Shown one piece after another: positions 28,568-45,800 of a stretch of 64,000 nucleotides of DNA. The translations under genes were made by a program, and so were the position numbers. The notes beneath the pieces were generated by a model. It saw nothing but the letters and a program-made list of their open reading frames with translations. It was not told where the DNA came from and searched no databases. The stretch covers positions 124,001 to 188,000 of the forward strand of contig NW_025963560.1 in NCBI RefSeq assembly GCF_910591885.1, written 5' to 3'. This DNA comes from Bombus terrestris. Taxonomy: Eukaryota; Arthropoda; Insecta; Hymenoptera; Apidae. Numbering within the stretch: position 1 is the stretch's first letter; the number at the start of each line of letters is the position of its first letter.

Positions 28568-31500
28568 ACATGGCGTCATACGTCATAAAGTAATACTACA
28601 TGACGTAACATAATATAACGTTATTCGTAATAACGTAATACCACATGACGTCATACGTTATAACGTAATACTCCATAACGTCATAAGTTATAACCTAATA
28701 CCGCATAACGTCATACGTTATATCGTAATACTGCATAACGTCATACGTTATAACGAAATACTACATGACGTCATACGTCATAAAGTAATACTGCATGACG
28801 TCATACGTCATAAAGTAATACTACATGACGTCATATGTCATAAAGTAATACTACATGACGTCATATGTCATAAAGTAACATAATATAACGTTATTCGTAA
28901 TAACGTAATACCACATGGCGTCATACGTTATAACGTAATACTCCAACGTCATTCGTTATAACGTAATACTACATGACATGATACGTTATAACGTAATACG
29001 ACATAACGTTGTGCGTTATATCGTAATTCTATATAACGTTGTACGTTATATCGTATTACTACATGACGTCATATGTTATAACGTAATACTACATGACGGC
29101 ATACGTCATAAAGTAATACTACATGACGTCATACGTCATAAAGTAACACAATATAACGTCATACGGTATAACGTAATACGACATAACGTTGTGCGTTATA
29201 TCGTAATTCTATATAACGCTGTACGTTATATCGTATTACTACATGACGTCATATGTTATAACGTAATACTACATGACGGCATACGTTATAACCTAATACT
29301 ACATGACGTCATACGTTATAACGCAAAACTATATGACGTCATACGTTATAACCTCATACTGCATAACGTCATACGTTATATCGTACTAATACATAACGTC
29401 ATACGTTATAACGTAACACTACATAACGTCATACGTTATAACGTAGTACTGCATAACGTCATACGTTATATCGTAATACTACATAACGTCATACGTTATA
29501 AGGAAATACTACATGACGTCATACGTCATAAAGTAATACTACATGACGTCATACGTCATAAAGTAACACTACATAACGTCATACGTTATAACGTAGTACT
29601 GCATAACGTCATACGTTATAACGAAATACTACATGACGTCATACGTCATAAAGTAATACTACATGACGTCATACGTCATAAAGTAATACAATATTACGAT
29701 ATTCGTAATAACGTAATACCACATGACGTCATACGTTATAACGTAATACTACATGTCTTTATACGTTATAACGTAATACAACATAAGGTCATACGTTATA
29801 AAGTTACACAATATAACGTTATTCGTAATAACGTAATACTACATAACGTCATACGTTATAACGTAATACTACATGACATGATAAGTTATAACGTAATACG
29901 ACATAACGTTGTGCGTTATATCGTAATTCTATATAACGTTGTACGTTAAAACGAAATACTACATGACGTCATACGTCATAAAGTAATACTACATGACGTC
30001 ATACGTCATAAAGTAATACTACATGACGTCATACGTTATAACATAATACTGCATAACGTCATACGTTATATCGTAATACTGCATAACGTCATACGTTATA
30101 ACGAAATACTACATGACGTCATACGTCATAAAGTAATACTACATGACGTCATACGTCATAAAGTAATACTACATGCCGTCATACGTCATAAAGTAATACT
30201 ACATGACGTCATACGTTATAACATAATACTGCATAACGTCATACGTTATATCGTAATACTGCATAACGTCATACGTTATAACGAAATACTACATGACGTC
30301 ATACGTCATAAAGTAATACTACATGACGTCATACGTCATAAAGTAATACTACATGACGTCATACGTCATAAAGTAATACTACATGACGTCATACGTTATA
30401 ACATAATACTGCATAACGTCATACGTTATATCGTAATACTGCATAACGTCATACGTTATAACGAAATACTACATGACGTCATACGTCATAAAGTAATACT
30501 ACATGACGTCATACGTCATAAAGTAATACTACATGACGTCATACGTCATAAAGTAATATTACATGACGTCATACGTCATAAAGTAATACTACATGACGTC
30601 ATACGTCATAAAGTAATACTACATGACGTCATACGTTATAACCTAATACTGCATAACGTCATACGTTATATCGTAATACTGCATAACGTCATACGTTATA
30701 ACGAAATACTACATGACGTCATACGTCATAAAGTAATACTACATGACGTCATACGTCATAAAGTAATACTACATGACGTCATACGTCATAAAGTAATACT
30801 ACATGACGTCATACGTCATAAAGTAATACTACATGACGTCATACGTCATAAAGTAATACCACATGACGTCATACGTCATAAAGTAATACTACATGACGTC
30901 ATACGTCATAAAGTAATACTACATGACGTCATACGTCATAAAGTAATATTACATGACGTCATACGTCATAAAGTAATACTACATGACGTCATACGTCATA
31001 AAGTAATACAATATTACGATATTCGTAATAACGTAATACCACATGACGTCATACGTTATAACGTAATACTACATGTCTTTATACGTTATAACGTAATACA
31101 ACATAAGGTCATACGTTATAAAGTTACACAATATAACGTTATTCGTAATAACGTAATACTACATAACGTCATACGTTATAACGTAATACTACATGACATG
31201 ATAAGTTATAACGTAATACGACATAACGTTGTGCGTTATAACGTAATTCTACATGATGCCGTACGTTACAACGTAATACTACATGACGTCATACGTTATA
31301 ACGCAAAACTACATGACGTCATACGCTATAACCTCATACTGCATAACGTCATACGTTATATCGTACTAATACATAACGTCATACGTTATAACGTAATACT
31401 GCATAACGTCATACGTTATAACGTAATACTGCATACCGTCATACGTTATATCGTAATACTGCATAACGTCATACGTTATAACGTAATACTGCATACCGTC

Positions 31501-32134
31501 ATACGTTATATCGTAATACTGCATAACGTCATACGTTATAACGAAATACTACATGACGTCATTCGTTATAACGTAATACCACATGACGTCATACGTTATA
31601 ACGTAATACTCCATAACGTCATAAGTTATAACCTAATACCGCATAACGTCATACGTTATATCGTAATACTGCATAACGTCATACGTTATAACGAAATACT
31701 ACATGACGTCATACGTCATAAAGTAATACTACATGACGTCATACGTCATAAAGTAATACTACATGACGTCATACGTCATAAAGTAATACTACATGACGTA
31801 ACATAATATAACGTTATTCGTAATAACGTAATACCACATGACGTCATACGTTATAACGTAATACTCCATAACGTCATAAGTTATAACCTAATACCGCATA
31901 ACGTCATACGTTATATCGTAATACTGCATAACGTCATACGTTATAACGAAATACTACATGACGTCATACGTCATAAAGTAATACTACATGACGTCATACG
32001 TCATAAAGTAATACTACATGACGTCATACGTCATAAAGTAATACTACATGACGTCATACGTCATAAAGTAATACTACATGACGTCATACGTCATAAAGTA
32101 ATACTACATACGTCATACGTCATAAAGTAATACT
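28568..32134 (+). repeat. Block 9 (class C1, 3,567 bp)
   Basis: Same composition as block 7: half-unit deletions at 28598 and 31791, alpha-2 at 28971-29960, beta-delta with marker at 31251. It is 2 bp shorter than blocks 7, 11 and 13 because CTCCATAACG has become CTCCAACG at 28945-28946. A private variant near 29566 also marks it. Its partner is block 13. Confidence 0.92.
28945..28946 (+). other. Site of a private 2-bp deletion
   Basis: CTCCAACGTCATTCG stands where every paralogous unit I compared reads CTCCATAACGTCATTCG. The loss shifts repeat phase by 2 bp and explains why block 9 is 3,567 bp and not 3,569. It could be a real mutation or a sequencing or assembly error, since it lies in the only copy showing it. 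Confidence 0.85.
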
Positions 32135-35100
32135 ACATGGCGTCATACGTCATAAAGTAATACTACATGACGTAACATAATATAACGTTATTCGTAATAA
32201 CGTAATACCACATGACGTCATACGTTATAACGTAATACTCCATAACGTCATAAGTTATAACCTAATACCGCATAACGTCATACGTTATATCGTAATACTG
32301 CATAACGTCATACGTTATAACGAAATACTACATGACGTCATACGTCATAAAGTAATACTGCATGACGTCATACGTCATAAAGTAATACTACATGACGTCA
32401 TACGTCATAAAGTAATACTACATGACGTCATATGTCATAAAGTAACATAATATAACGTTATTCGTAATAACGTAATACCACATGGCGTCATACGTTATAA
32501 CGTAATACTCCATAACGTCATTCGTTATAACGTAATACTACATGACATGATACGTTATAACGTAATACGACATAACGTTGTGCGTTATATCGTAATTCTA
32601 TATAACGTTGTACGTTATATCGTATTACTACATGACGTCATATGTTATAACGTAATACTACATGACGGCATACGTCATAAAGTAATACTACATGACGTCA
32701 TACGTCATAAAGTAACACAATATAACGTCATACGGTATAACGTAATACGACATAACGTTGTGCGTTATATCGTAATTCTATATAACGCTGTACGTTATAT
32801 CGTATTACTACATGACGTCATATGTTATAACGTAATACTACATGACGGCATACGTTATAACCTAATACTACATGACGTCATACGTTATAACGCAAAACTA
32901 TATGACGTCATACGTTATAACCTCATACTGCATAACGTCATACGTTATATCGTACTAATACATAACGTCATACGTTATAACGTAACACTACATAACGTCA
33001 TACGTTATAACGTAGTACTGCATAACGTCATACGTTATATCGTAATACTACATAACGTCATACGTTATAAGGAAATACTACATGACGTCATACGTCATAA
33101 AGTAATACTACATGACGTCATACGTCATAAAGTAATACTACATGACGTCATACGTTATAACGTAGTACTGCATAACGTCATACGTTATAACGAAATACTA
33201 CATGACGTCATACGTCATAAAGTAATACTACATGACGTCATACGTCATAAAGTAATACAATATTACGATATTCGTAATAACGTAATACCACATGACGTCA
33301 TACGTTATAACGTAATACTACATGTCTTTATACGTTATAACGTAATACAACATAAGGTCATACGTTATAAAGTTACACAATATAACGTTATTCGTAATAA
33401 CGTAATACTACATAACGTCATACGTTATAACGTAATACTACATGACATGATAAGTTATAACGTAATACGACATAACGTTGTGCGTTATATCGTAATTCTA
33501 TATAACGTTGTACGTTAAAACGAAATACTACATGACGTCATACGTCATAAAGTAATACTACATGACGTCATACGTCATAAAGTAATACTACATGACGTCA
33601 TACGTTATAACATAATACTGCATAACGTCATACGTTATATCGTAATACTGCATAACGTCATACGTTATAACGAAATACTACATGACGTCATACGTCATAA
33701 AGTAATACTACATGACGTCATACGTCATAAAGTAATACTACATGCCGTCATACGTCATAAAGTAATACTACATGACGTCATACGTTATAACATAATACTG
33801 CATAACGTCATACGTTATATCGTAATACTGCATAACGTCATACGTTATAACGAAATACTACATGACGTCATACGTCATAAAGTAATACTACATGACGTCA
33901 TACGTCATAAAGTAATACTACATGACGTCATACGTCATAAAGTAATACTACATGACGTCATACGTTATAACATAATACTGCATAACGTCATACGTTATAT
34001 CGTAATACTGCATAACGTCATACGTTATAACGAAATACTACATGACGTCATACGTCATAAAGTAATACTACATGACGTCATACGTCATAAAGTAATACTA
34101 CATGACGTCATACGTCATAAAGTAATATTACATGACGTCATACGTCATAAAGTAATACTACATGACGTCATACGTCATAAAGTAATACTACATGACGTCA
34201 TACGTTATAACCTAATACTGCATAACGTCATACGTTATATCGTAATACTGCATAACGTCATACGTTATAACGAAATACTACATGACGTCATACGTCATAA
34301 AGTAATACTACATGACGTCATACGTCATAAAGTAATACTACATGACGTCATACGTCATAAAGTAATACTACATGACGTCATACGTCATAAAGTAATACTA
34401 CATGACGTCATACGTCATAAAGTAATACCACATGACGTCATACGTCATAAAGTAATACTACATGACGTCATACGTCATAAAGTAATACTACATGACGTCA
34501 TACGTCATAAAGTAATATTACATGACGTCATACGTCATAAAGTAATACTACATGACGTCATACGTCATAAAGTAATACTACATGACGTCATACGTTATAA
34601 CATAATACTGCATAACGTCATACGTTATATCGTAATACTGCATAACGTCATACGTTATAACGAAATACTACATGACGTCATACGTCATAAAGTAATACTA
34701 CATGACGTCATACGTCATAAAGTAATACTACATGACGTCATACGTCATAAAGTAATACTACATGACGTCATACGTTATAACATAATACTGCATAACGTCA
34801 TACGTTATATCGTAATACTGCATAACGTCATACGTTATAACGAAATACTACATGACGTCATACGTCATAAAGTAATACTACATGACGTCATACGTCATAA
34901 AGTAATACTACATGACGTCATACGTCATAAAGTAATACTACATGACGTCATACGTCATAAAGTAATACTACATGACGTCATACGTTATAACATAATACTG
35001 CATAACGTCATACGTTATATCGTAATACTGCATAACGTCATACGTTATAACGAAATACTACATGACGTCATACGTCATAAAGTAATACTACATGACGTCA

Positions 35101-38100
35101 TACGTCATAAAGTAATACTACATGACGTCATACGTCATAAAGTAATATTACATGACGTCATACGTCATAAAGTAATACTACATGACGTCATACGTCATAA
35201 AGTAATACTACATGACGTCATACGTTATAACCTAATACTGCATAACGTCATACGTTATATCGTAATACTGCATAACGTCATACGTTATAACGAAATACTA
35301 CATGACGTCATACGTCATAAAGTAATACTACATGACGTCATACGTCATAAAGTAATACTACATGACGTCATACGTCATAAAGTAATACTACATGACGTCA
35401 TACGTCATAAAGTAATACTACATGACGTCATACGTCATAAAGTAATACTACATGACGTCATACGTCATAAAGTAATACTACATGACGTCATACGTCATAA
35501 AGTAATACTACATGACGTCATACGTCATAAAGTAATACTACATGACGTCATACGTCATAAAGTAATACTACATGACGTCATACGTTATAACATAATACTG
35601 CATAACGTCATACGTTATATCGTAATACTGCATAACGTCATACGTTATAACGAAATACTACATGACGTCATACGTCATAAAGTAATACTACATGACGTCA
35701 TACGTCATAAAGTAATACTACATGACGTCATACGTCATAAAGTAATACTACATGACGTCATACGTCATAAAGTAATACTACATGACGTCATACGTCATAA
35801 AGTAATATTACATGACGTCATACGTCATAAAGTAATACTACATGACGTCATACGTCATAAAGTAATACAATATTACGATATTCGTAATAACGTAATACCA
35901 CATGACGTCATACGTTATAACGTAATACTACATGTCTTTATACGTTATAACGTAATACAACATAAGGTCATACGTTATAAAGTTACACAATATAACGTTA
36001 TTCGTAATAACGTAATACTACATAACGTCATACGTTATAACGTAATACTACATGACATGATAAGTTATAACGTAATACGACATAACGTTGTGCGTTATAT
36101 CGTAATTCTATATAACGTTGTACGTTAAAACGAAATACTACATGACGTCATACGTCATAAAGTAATACTACATGACGTCATACGTCATAAAGTAATACTA
36201 CATGACGTCATACGTCATAAAGTAATACTACATGACGTCATACGTCATAAAGTAATACTGCATGACGTCATACGTCATAAAGTAATACTACATGACGTCA
36301 TACGTCATAAAGTAATACTACATGACGTCATACGTCATAAAGTAATACTACATGACGTCATACGTCATAAAGTAATACTACATGACGTCATACGTCATAA
36401 AGTAATACTACATGACGTCATACGTCATAAAGTAATACTACATGACGTCATACGTCATAAAGTAATACTACATGACGTAACATAATATAACGTTATTCGT
36501 AATAACGTAATACCACATGACGTGATACGTTATAACGTAATACTCCATAACGTCATAAGTTATAACCTAATACCGCATAACGTCATACGTTATATCGTAA
36601 TACTGCATAACGTCATACTTTATAACGAAATACTACATGACGTAATACGTCATAAAGTAATACTACATGACGTCATACGTCATAAAGTAATACTACATGA
36701 CGTCATACGTCATAAAGTAATACTACATGACGTCATACGTCATAAAGTAATACTACATGACGTCATACGTCATAAAGTAATACTACATAACGTCATACGT
36801 TATAAGGAAATACTACATGACGTCATACGTCATAAAGCAATATTACATGACGTCATACGTCATAAAGTAACACAATATTACGATATTCGTAATAACGTAA
36901 TACTACATGACATCATACGCTATAACGTAATACTACACGGCGTCATACGTTATAACCTAATACTGCATAACGTCATACGTTATATCGTAATACTGCATAA
37001 CGTCATACGTTATAACGAAATACTACATGACGTCATACGTCATAAAGTAATACTACATGACGTCATACGTCATAAAGTAATACTACATGACGTCATACGT
37101 CATAAAGTAATACTACATGACGTCATACGTCATAAAGTAATACTACATGACGTCATACGTCATAAAGTAATACTACATGACGTCATACGTCATAAAGTAA
37201 TATTACATGACGTCATACGTCATAAAGTAATACTACATGACGTCATACGTCATAAAGTAATACTACATGACGTAACATAATATAACGTTATTCGTAATAA
37301 CGTAATACCACATGACGTCATACGTTATAACGTAATACTCCATAACGTCATAAGTTATAACCTAATACCGCATAACTTCATACGTTATATCGTAATACTG
37401 CATAACGTCATACGTTATAACGAAATACTACACGACGTCATACGTCATAAAGTAATACTACATGACGTCATACGTCATAAAGTAATACTACATGACGTCA
37501 TACGTCATAAAGTAATACTACATGACGTCATACGTCATAAAGTAATACTACATGACGTCATACGTCATAAAGTAATACTACATGACGTCATACGTCATAA
37601 AGTAATACTACATGACGTCATACGTCATAAAGTAATACTACATGACGTCATACGTCATAAAGTAATACAATATTACGATATTCGTAATAACGTAATACCA
37701 CATGACGTCATACGTTATAACGTAATACTACATGTCTTTATACGTTATAACGTAATACAACATAAGGTCATACGTTATAAAGTTACACAATATAACGTTA
37801 TTCGTAATAACGTAATACTACATAACGTCATACGTTATAACGTAATACTACATGACATGATAAGTTATAACGTAATACGACATAACGTTGTGCGTTATAT
37901 CGTAATTCTATATAACGTTGTACGTTAAAACGAAATACTACATGACGTCATACGTCATAAAGTAATACTACATGACGTCATACGTCATAAAGTAATACTA
38001 CATGACGTCATACGTTATAACATAATACTGCATAACGTCATACGTTATATCGTAATACTGCATAACGTCATACGTTATAACGAAATACTACATGACGTCA

Positions 38101-39303
38101 TACGTCATAAAGTAATACTACATGACGTCATACGTCATAAAGTAATACTACATGACGTCATACGTTATAACATAATACTGCATAACGTCATACGTTATAT
38201 CGTAATACTGCATAACGTCATACGTTATAACGAAATACTACATGACGTCATACGTCATAAAGTAATACTACATGACGTCATACGTCATAAAGTAATACTA
38301 CATGACGTCATACGTCATAAAGTAATACTACATGACGTCATACGTCATAAAGTAATACTACATGACGTCATACGTTATAACATAATACTGCATAACGTCA
38401 TACGTTATATCGTAATACTGCATAACGTCATACGTTATAACGAAATACTACATGACGTCATACGTCATAAAGTAATACTACATGACGTCATACGTCATAA
38501 AGTAATACTACATGACGTCATACGTCATAAAGTAATATTACATGACGTCATACGTCATAAAGTAATACTACATGACGTCATACGTCATAAAGTAATACTA
38601 CATGACGTCATACGTTATAACCTAATACTGCATAACGTCATACGTTATATCGTAATACTGCATAACGTCATACGTTATAACGAAATACTACATGACGTCA
38701 TACGTCATAAAGTAATACTACATGACGTCATACGTCATAAAGTAATACTACATGACGTCATACGTCATAAAGTAATACTACATGACGTCATACGTCATAA
38801 AGTAATACCACATGACGTCATACGTTATAACGTAATACTACATGTCTTTATACGTTATAACGTAATACAACATAAGGTCATACGTTATAAAGTTACACAA
38901 TATAACGTTATTCGTAATAACGTAATACTACATAACGTCATACGTTATAACGTAATACTACATGACATGATAAGTTATAACGTAATACGACATAACGTTG
39001 TGCGTTATATCGTAATTCTATATAACGTTGTACGTTAAAACGAAATACTACATGACGTCATACGTCATAAAGTAATACTACATGACGTCATACGTCATAA
39101 AGTAATACTACATGACGTAACATAATATAACGTTATTCGTAATAACGTAATACCACATGACGTCATACGTTATAACGTAATACTACATGACGTCATACGT
39201 CATAAAGTAATACTACATGACGTCATACGTCATAAAGTAATACTACATGACGTCATACGTCATAAAGTAATACTACATACGTCATACGTCATAAAGTAAT
39301 ACT
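32135..39303 (+). repeat. Block 10 (class R, 7,169 bp, chimeric)
   Basis: Contains half-unit deletions at 32165, 36470, 37265 and 39110, alpha-2 at 32540-33529, a long M-I-E-K(n) tract to 35.87 kb, beta at 35870, 37670 and without its first unit at 38810-39049, and gamma at 37430. Up to about 36956 it pairs with block 14; from there to its end it is a copy of the tail of block 8. The switch is inside TTATAAC, shared by both parents. Confidence 0.9.
36935..36960 (+). other. Chimeric join inside block 10
   Basis: Upstream sequence through ACACGGCGTCATACGTTATA matches block 14 (54856 onward). From the CCTAATACT at 36957 onward the sequence matches block 8 from 26215 to its end at a constant offset of 10,736 bp. 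The switch lies within sequence common to both parents, as expected from recombination or conversion between misaligned units. Confidence 0.87.
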
Positions 39304-42300
39304 ACATGGCGTCATACGTCATAAAGTAATACTACATGACGTAACATAATATAACGTTATTCGTAATAACGTAATACCACATGACGTCATACGTTATAAC
39401 GTAATACTCCATAACGTCATAAGTTATAACCTAATACCGCATAACGTCATACGTTATATCGTAATACTGCATAACGTCATACGTTATAACGAAATACTAC
39501 ATGACGTCATACGTCATAAAGTAATACTGCATGACGTCATACGTCATAAAGTAATACTACATGACGTCATATGTCATAAAGTAATACTACATGACGTCAT
39601 ATGTCATAAAGTAACATAATATAACGTTATTCGTAATAACGTAATACCACATGGCGTCATACGTTATAACGTAATACTCCATAACGTCATTCGTTATAAC
39701 GTAATACTACATGACATGATACGTTATAACGTAATACGACATAACGTTGTGCGTTATATCGTAATTCTATATAACGTTGTACGTTATATCGTATTACTAC
39801 ATGACGTCATATGTTATAACGTAATACTACATGACGGCATACTTCATAAAGTAATACTACATGACGTCATACGTCATAAAGTAACACAATATAACGTCAT
39901 ACGGTATAACGTAATACGACATAACGTTGTGCGTTATATCGTAATTCTATATAACGCTGTACGTTATATCGTATTACTACATGACGTCATATGTTATAAC
40001 GTAATACTACATGACGGCATACGTTATAACCTAATACTACATGACGTCATACGTTATAACGCAAAACTATATAACGTCATACGTTATAACCTCATACTGC
40101 ATAACGTCATACGTTATATCGTACTAATACATAACGTCATACGTTATAACGTAACACTACATAACGTCATACGTTATAACGTAGTACTGCATAACGTCAT
40201 ACGTTATATCGTAATACTACATAACGTCATACGTTATAAGGAAATACTACATGACGTCATACGTCATAAAGTAATACTACATGACGTCATACGTCATAAA
40301 GTAATACTACATGACGTCATACGTTATAACGTAGTACTGCATAACGTCATACGTTATAACGAAATACTACATGACGTCATACGTCATAAAGTAATACTAC
40401 ATGACGTCATACGTCATAAAGTAATACAATATTACGATATTCGTAATAACGTAATACCACATGACGTCATACGTTATAACGTAATACTACATGTCTTTAT
40501 ACGTTATAACGTAATACAACATAAGGTCATACGTTATAAAGTTACACAATATAACGTTATTCGTAATAACGTAATACTACATAACGTCATACGTTATAAC
40601 GTAATACTACATGACATGATAAGTTATAACGTAATACGACATAACGTTGTGCGTTATATCGTAATTCTATATAACGTTGTACGTTAAAACGAAATACTAC
40701 ATGACGTCATACGTCATAAAGTAATACTACATGACGTCATACGTCATAAAGTAATACTACATGACGTCATACGTTATAACATAATACTGCATAACGTCAT
40801 ACGTTATATCGTAATACTGCATAACGTCATACGTTATAACGAAATACTACATGACGTCATACGTCATAAAGTAATACTACATGACGTCATACGTCATAAA
40901 GTAATACTACATGCCGTCATACGTCATAAAGTAATACTACATGACGTCATACGTTATAACATAATACTGCATAACGTCATACGTTATATCGTAATACTGC
41001 ATAACGTCATACGTTATAACGAAATACTACATGACGTCATACGTCATAAAGTAATACTACATGACGTCATACGTCATAAAGTAATACTACATGACGTCAT
41101 ACGTCATAAAGTAATACTACATGACGTCATACGTTATAACATAATACTGCATAACGTCATACGTTATATCGTAATACTGCATAACGTCATACGTTATAAC
41201 GAAATACTACATGACGTCATACGTCATAAAGTAATACTACATGACGTCATACGTCATAAAGTAATACTACATGACGTCATACGTCATAAAGTAATATTAC
41301 ATGACGTCATACGTCATAAAGTAATACTACATGACGTCATACGTCATAAAGTAATACTACATGACGTCATACGTTATAACCTAATACTGCATAACGTCAT
41401 ACGTTATATCGTAATACTGCATAACGTCATACGTTATAACGAAATACTACATGACGTCATACGTCATAAAGTAATACTACATGACGTCATACGTCATAAA
41501 GTAATACTACATGACGTCATACGTCATAAAGTAATACTACATGACGTCATACGTCATAAAGTAATACTACATGACGTCATACGTCATAAAGTAATACCAC
41601 ATGACGTCATACGTCATAAAGTAATACTACATGACGTCATACGTCATAAAGTAATACTACATGACGTCATACGTCATAAAGTAATATTACATGACGTCAT
41701 ACGTCATAAAGTAATACTACATGACGTCATACGTCATAAAGTAATACAATATTACGATATTCGTAATAACGTAATACCACATGACGTCATACGTTATAAC
41801 GTAATACTACATGTCTTTATACGTTATAACGTAATACAACATAAGGTCATACGTTATAAAGTTACACAATATAACGTTATTCGTAATAACGTAATACTAC
41901 ATAACGTCATACGTTATAACGTAATACTACATGACATGATAAGTTATAACGTAATACGACATAACGTTGTGCGTTATAACGTAATTCTACATGATGCCGT
42001 ACGTTACAACGTAATACTACATGACGTCATACGTTATAACGCAAAACTACATGACGTCATACGCTATAACCTCATACTGCATAACGTCATACGTTATATC
42101 GTACTAATACATAACGTCATACGTTATAACGTAATACTGCATAACGTCATACGTTATAACGTAATACTGCATACCGTCATACGTTATATCGTAATACTGC
42201 ATAACGTCATACGTTATAACGTAATACTGCATACCGTCATACGTTATATCGTAATACTGCATAACGTCATACGTTATAACGAAATACTACATGACGTCAT

Positions 42301-42872
42301 TCGTTATAACGTAATACCACATGACGTCATACGTTATAACGTAATACTCCATAACGTCATAAGTTATAACCTAATACCGCATAACGTCATACGTTATATC
42401 GTAATACTGCATAACGTCATACGTTATAACGAAATACTACATGACGTCATACGTCATAAAGTAATACTACATGACGTCATACGTCATAAAGTAATACTAC
42501 ATGACGTCATACGTCATAAAGTAATACTACATGACGTAACATAATATAACGTTATTCGTAATAACGTAATACCACATGACGTCATACGTTATAACGTAAT
42601 ACTCCATAACGTCATAAGTTATAACCTAATACCGCATAACGTCATACGTTATATCGTAATACTGCATAACGTCATACGTTATAACGAAATACTACATGAC
42701 GTCATACGTCATAAAGTAATACTACATGACGTCATACGTCATAAAGTAATACTACATGACGTCATACGTCATAAAGTAATACTACATGACGTCATACGTC
42801 ATAAAGTAATACTACATGACGTCATACGTCATAAAGTAATACTACATACGTCATACGTCATAAAGTAATACT
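39304..42872 (+). repeat. Block 11 (class C1, 3,569 bp)
   Basis: Copy of block 7 at an offset of 17,769 bp: half-unit deletions at 39334 and 42529, alpha-2 at 39709-40698, beta at 40429 and 41749, delta marker at 41989. Private single-base changes are G to T at 39843 (ACTTCATAAA) and G to A at 40073 (TATATAACG). Confidence 0.92.
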
Positions 42873-45800
42873 ACATGGCGTCATACGTCATAAAGTAATA
42901 CTACATGACGTAACATAATATAACGTTATTCGTAATAACGTAATACCACATGACGTCATACGTTATAACGTAATACTCCATAACGTCATAAGTTATAACC
43001 TAATACCGCATAACGTCATACGTTATATCGTAATACTGCATAACGTCATACGTTATAACGAAATACTACATGACGTCATACGTCATAAAGTAATACTGCA
43101 TGACGTCATACGTCATAAAGTAATACTACATGACGTCATACGTCATAAAGTAATACTACATGACGTCATATGTCATAAAGTAACATAATATAACGTTATT
43201 CGTAATAACGTAATACCACATGGCGTCATACGTTATAACGTAATACTCCATAACGTCATTCGTTATAACGTAATACTACATGACATGATACGTTATAACG
43301 TAATACGACATAACGTTGTGCGTTATATCGTAATTCTATATAACGTTGTACGTTATAACGAAATACTACATGACGTCATACGTCATAAAGTAATACTACA
43401 TGACGTCATACGTCATAAAGTAATACTACATGACGTCATACGTCATAAAGTAATACTACATGACGTCATACGTCATAAAGTAATACTACATGACGTCATA
43501 CGTTATAACATAATACTGCATAACGTCATACGTTATATCGTAATACTGCATAACGTCATACGTTATAACGAAATACTACATGACGTCATACGTCATAAAG
43601 TAATACTACATGACGTCATACGTCATAAAGTAATACTACATGACGTCATACGTCATAAAGTAATATTACATGACGTCATACGTCATAAAGTAATACTACA
43701 TGACGTCATACGTTATAACCTAATACTGCATAACGTCATACGTTATATCGTAATACTGCATAACGTCATACGTTATAACGAAATACTACATGACGTCATA
43801 CGTCATAAAGTAATACTACATGACGTCATACGTCATAAAGTAATACTACATGACGTCATACGTCATAAAGTAATATTACATGACGTCATACGTCATAAAG
43901 TAATACTACATGACGTCATACGTCATAAAGTAATACTACATGACGTCATACGTCATAAAGTAATACTACATGACGTCATACGTTATAACCTAATACTGCA
44001 TAACGTCATACGTTATATCGTAATACTGCATAACGTCATACGTTATAACGAAATACTACATGACGTCATACGTCATAAAGTAATACTACATGACGTCATA
44101 CGTCATAAAGTAATACTACATGACGTCATACGTCATAAAGTAATACTACATGACGTCATACGTCATAAAGTAATACTACATGACGTCATACGTCATAAAG
44201 TAATACTACATGACGTCATACGTCATAAAGTAATATTACATGACGTCATACGTCATAAAGTAATACTACATGACGTCATACGTCATAAAGTAATACTACA
44301 TGACGTAACATAATATAACGTTATTCGTAATAACGTAATACCACATGACGTCATACGTTATAACGTAATACTCCATAACGTCATAAGTTATAACCTAATA
44401 CCGCATAACTTCATACGTTATATCGTAATACTGCATAACGTCATACGTTATAACGAAATACTACACGACGTCATACGTCATAAAGTAATACTACATGACG
44501 TCATACGTCATAAAGTAATACTACATGACGTCATACGTCATAAAGTAATACTACATGACGTCATACGTCATAAAGTAATACTACATGACGTCATACGTCA
44601 TAAAGTAATACTACATGACGTCATACGTCATAAAGTAATACTACATGACGTCATACGTCATAAAGTAATACTACTTGACGTCATACGTCATAAAGTAATA
44701 CAATATTACGATATTCGTAATAACGTAATACCACATGACGTCATACGTTATAACGTAATACTACATGTCTTTATACGTTATAACGTAATACAACATAAGG
44801 TCATACGTTATAAAGTTACACAATATAACGTTATTCGTAATAACGTAATACTACATAACGTCATACGTTATAACGTAATACTACATGACATGATAAGTTA
44901 TAACGTAATACGACATAACGTTGTGCGTTATATCGTAATTCTATATAACGTTGTACGTTAAAACGAAATACTACATGACGTCATACGTCATAAAGTAATA
45001 CTACATGACGTCATACGTCATAAAGTAATACTACATGACGTCATACGTTATAACATAATACTGCATAACGTCATACGTTATATCGTAATACTGCATAACG
45101 TCATACGTTATAACGAAATACTACATGACGTCATACGTCATAAAGTAATACTACATGACGTCATACGTCATAAAGTAATACTACATGACGTCATACGTTA
45201 TAACATAATACTGCATAACGTCATACGTTATATCGTAATACTGCATAACGTCATACGTTATAACGAAATACTACATGACGTCATACGTCATAAAGTAATA
45301 CTACATGACGTCATACGTCATAAAGTAATACTACATGACGTCATACGTCATAAAGTAATACTACATGACGTCATACGTCATAAAGTAATACTACATGACG
45401 TCATACGTTATAACATAATACTGCATAACGTCATACGTTATATCGTAATACTGCATAACGTCATACGTTATAACGAAATACTACATGACGTCATACGTCA
45501 TAAAGTAATACTACATGACGTCATACGTCATAAAGTAATACTACATGACGTCATACGTCATAAAGTAATATTACATGACGTCATACGTCATAAAGTAATA
45601 CTACATGACGTCATACGTCATAAAGTAATACTACATGACGTCATACGTTATAACCTAATACTGCATAACGTCATACGTTATATCGTAATACTGCATAACG
45701 TCATACGTTATAACGAAATACTACATGACGTCATACGTCATAAAGTAATACTACATGACGTCATACGTCATAAAGTAATACTACATGACGTCATACGTCA

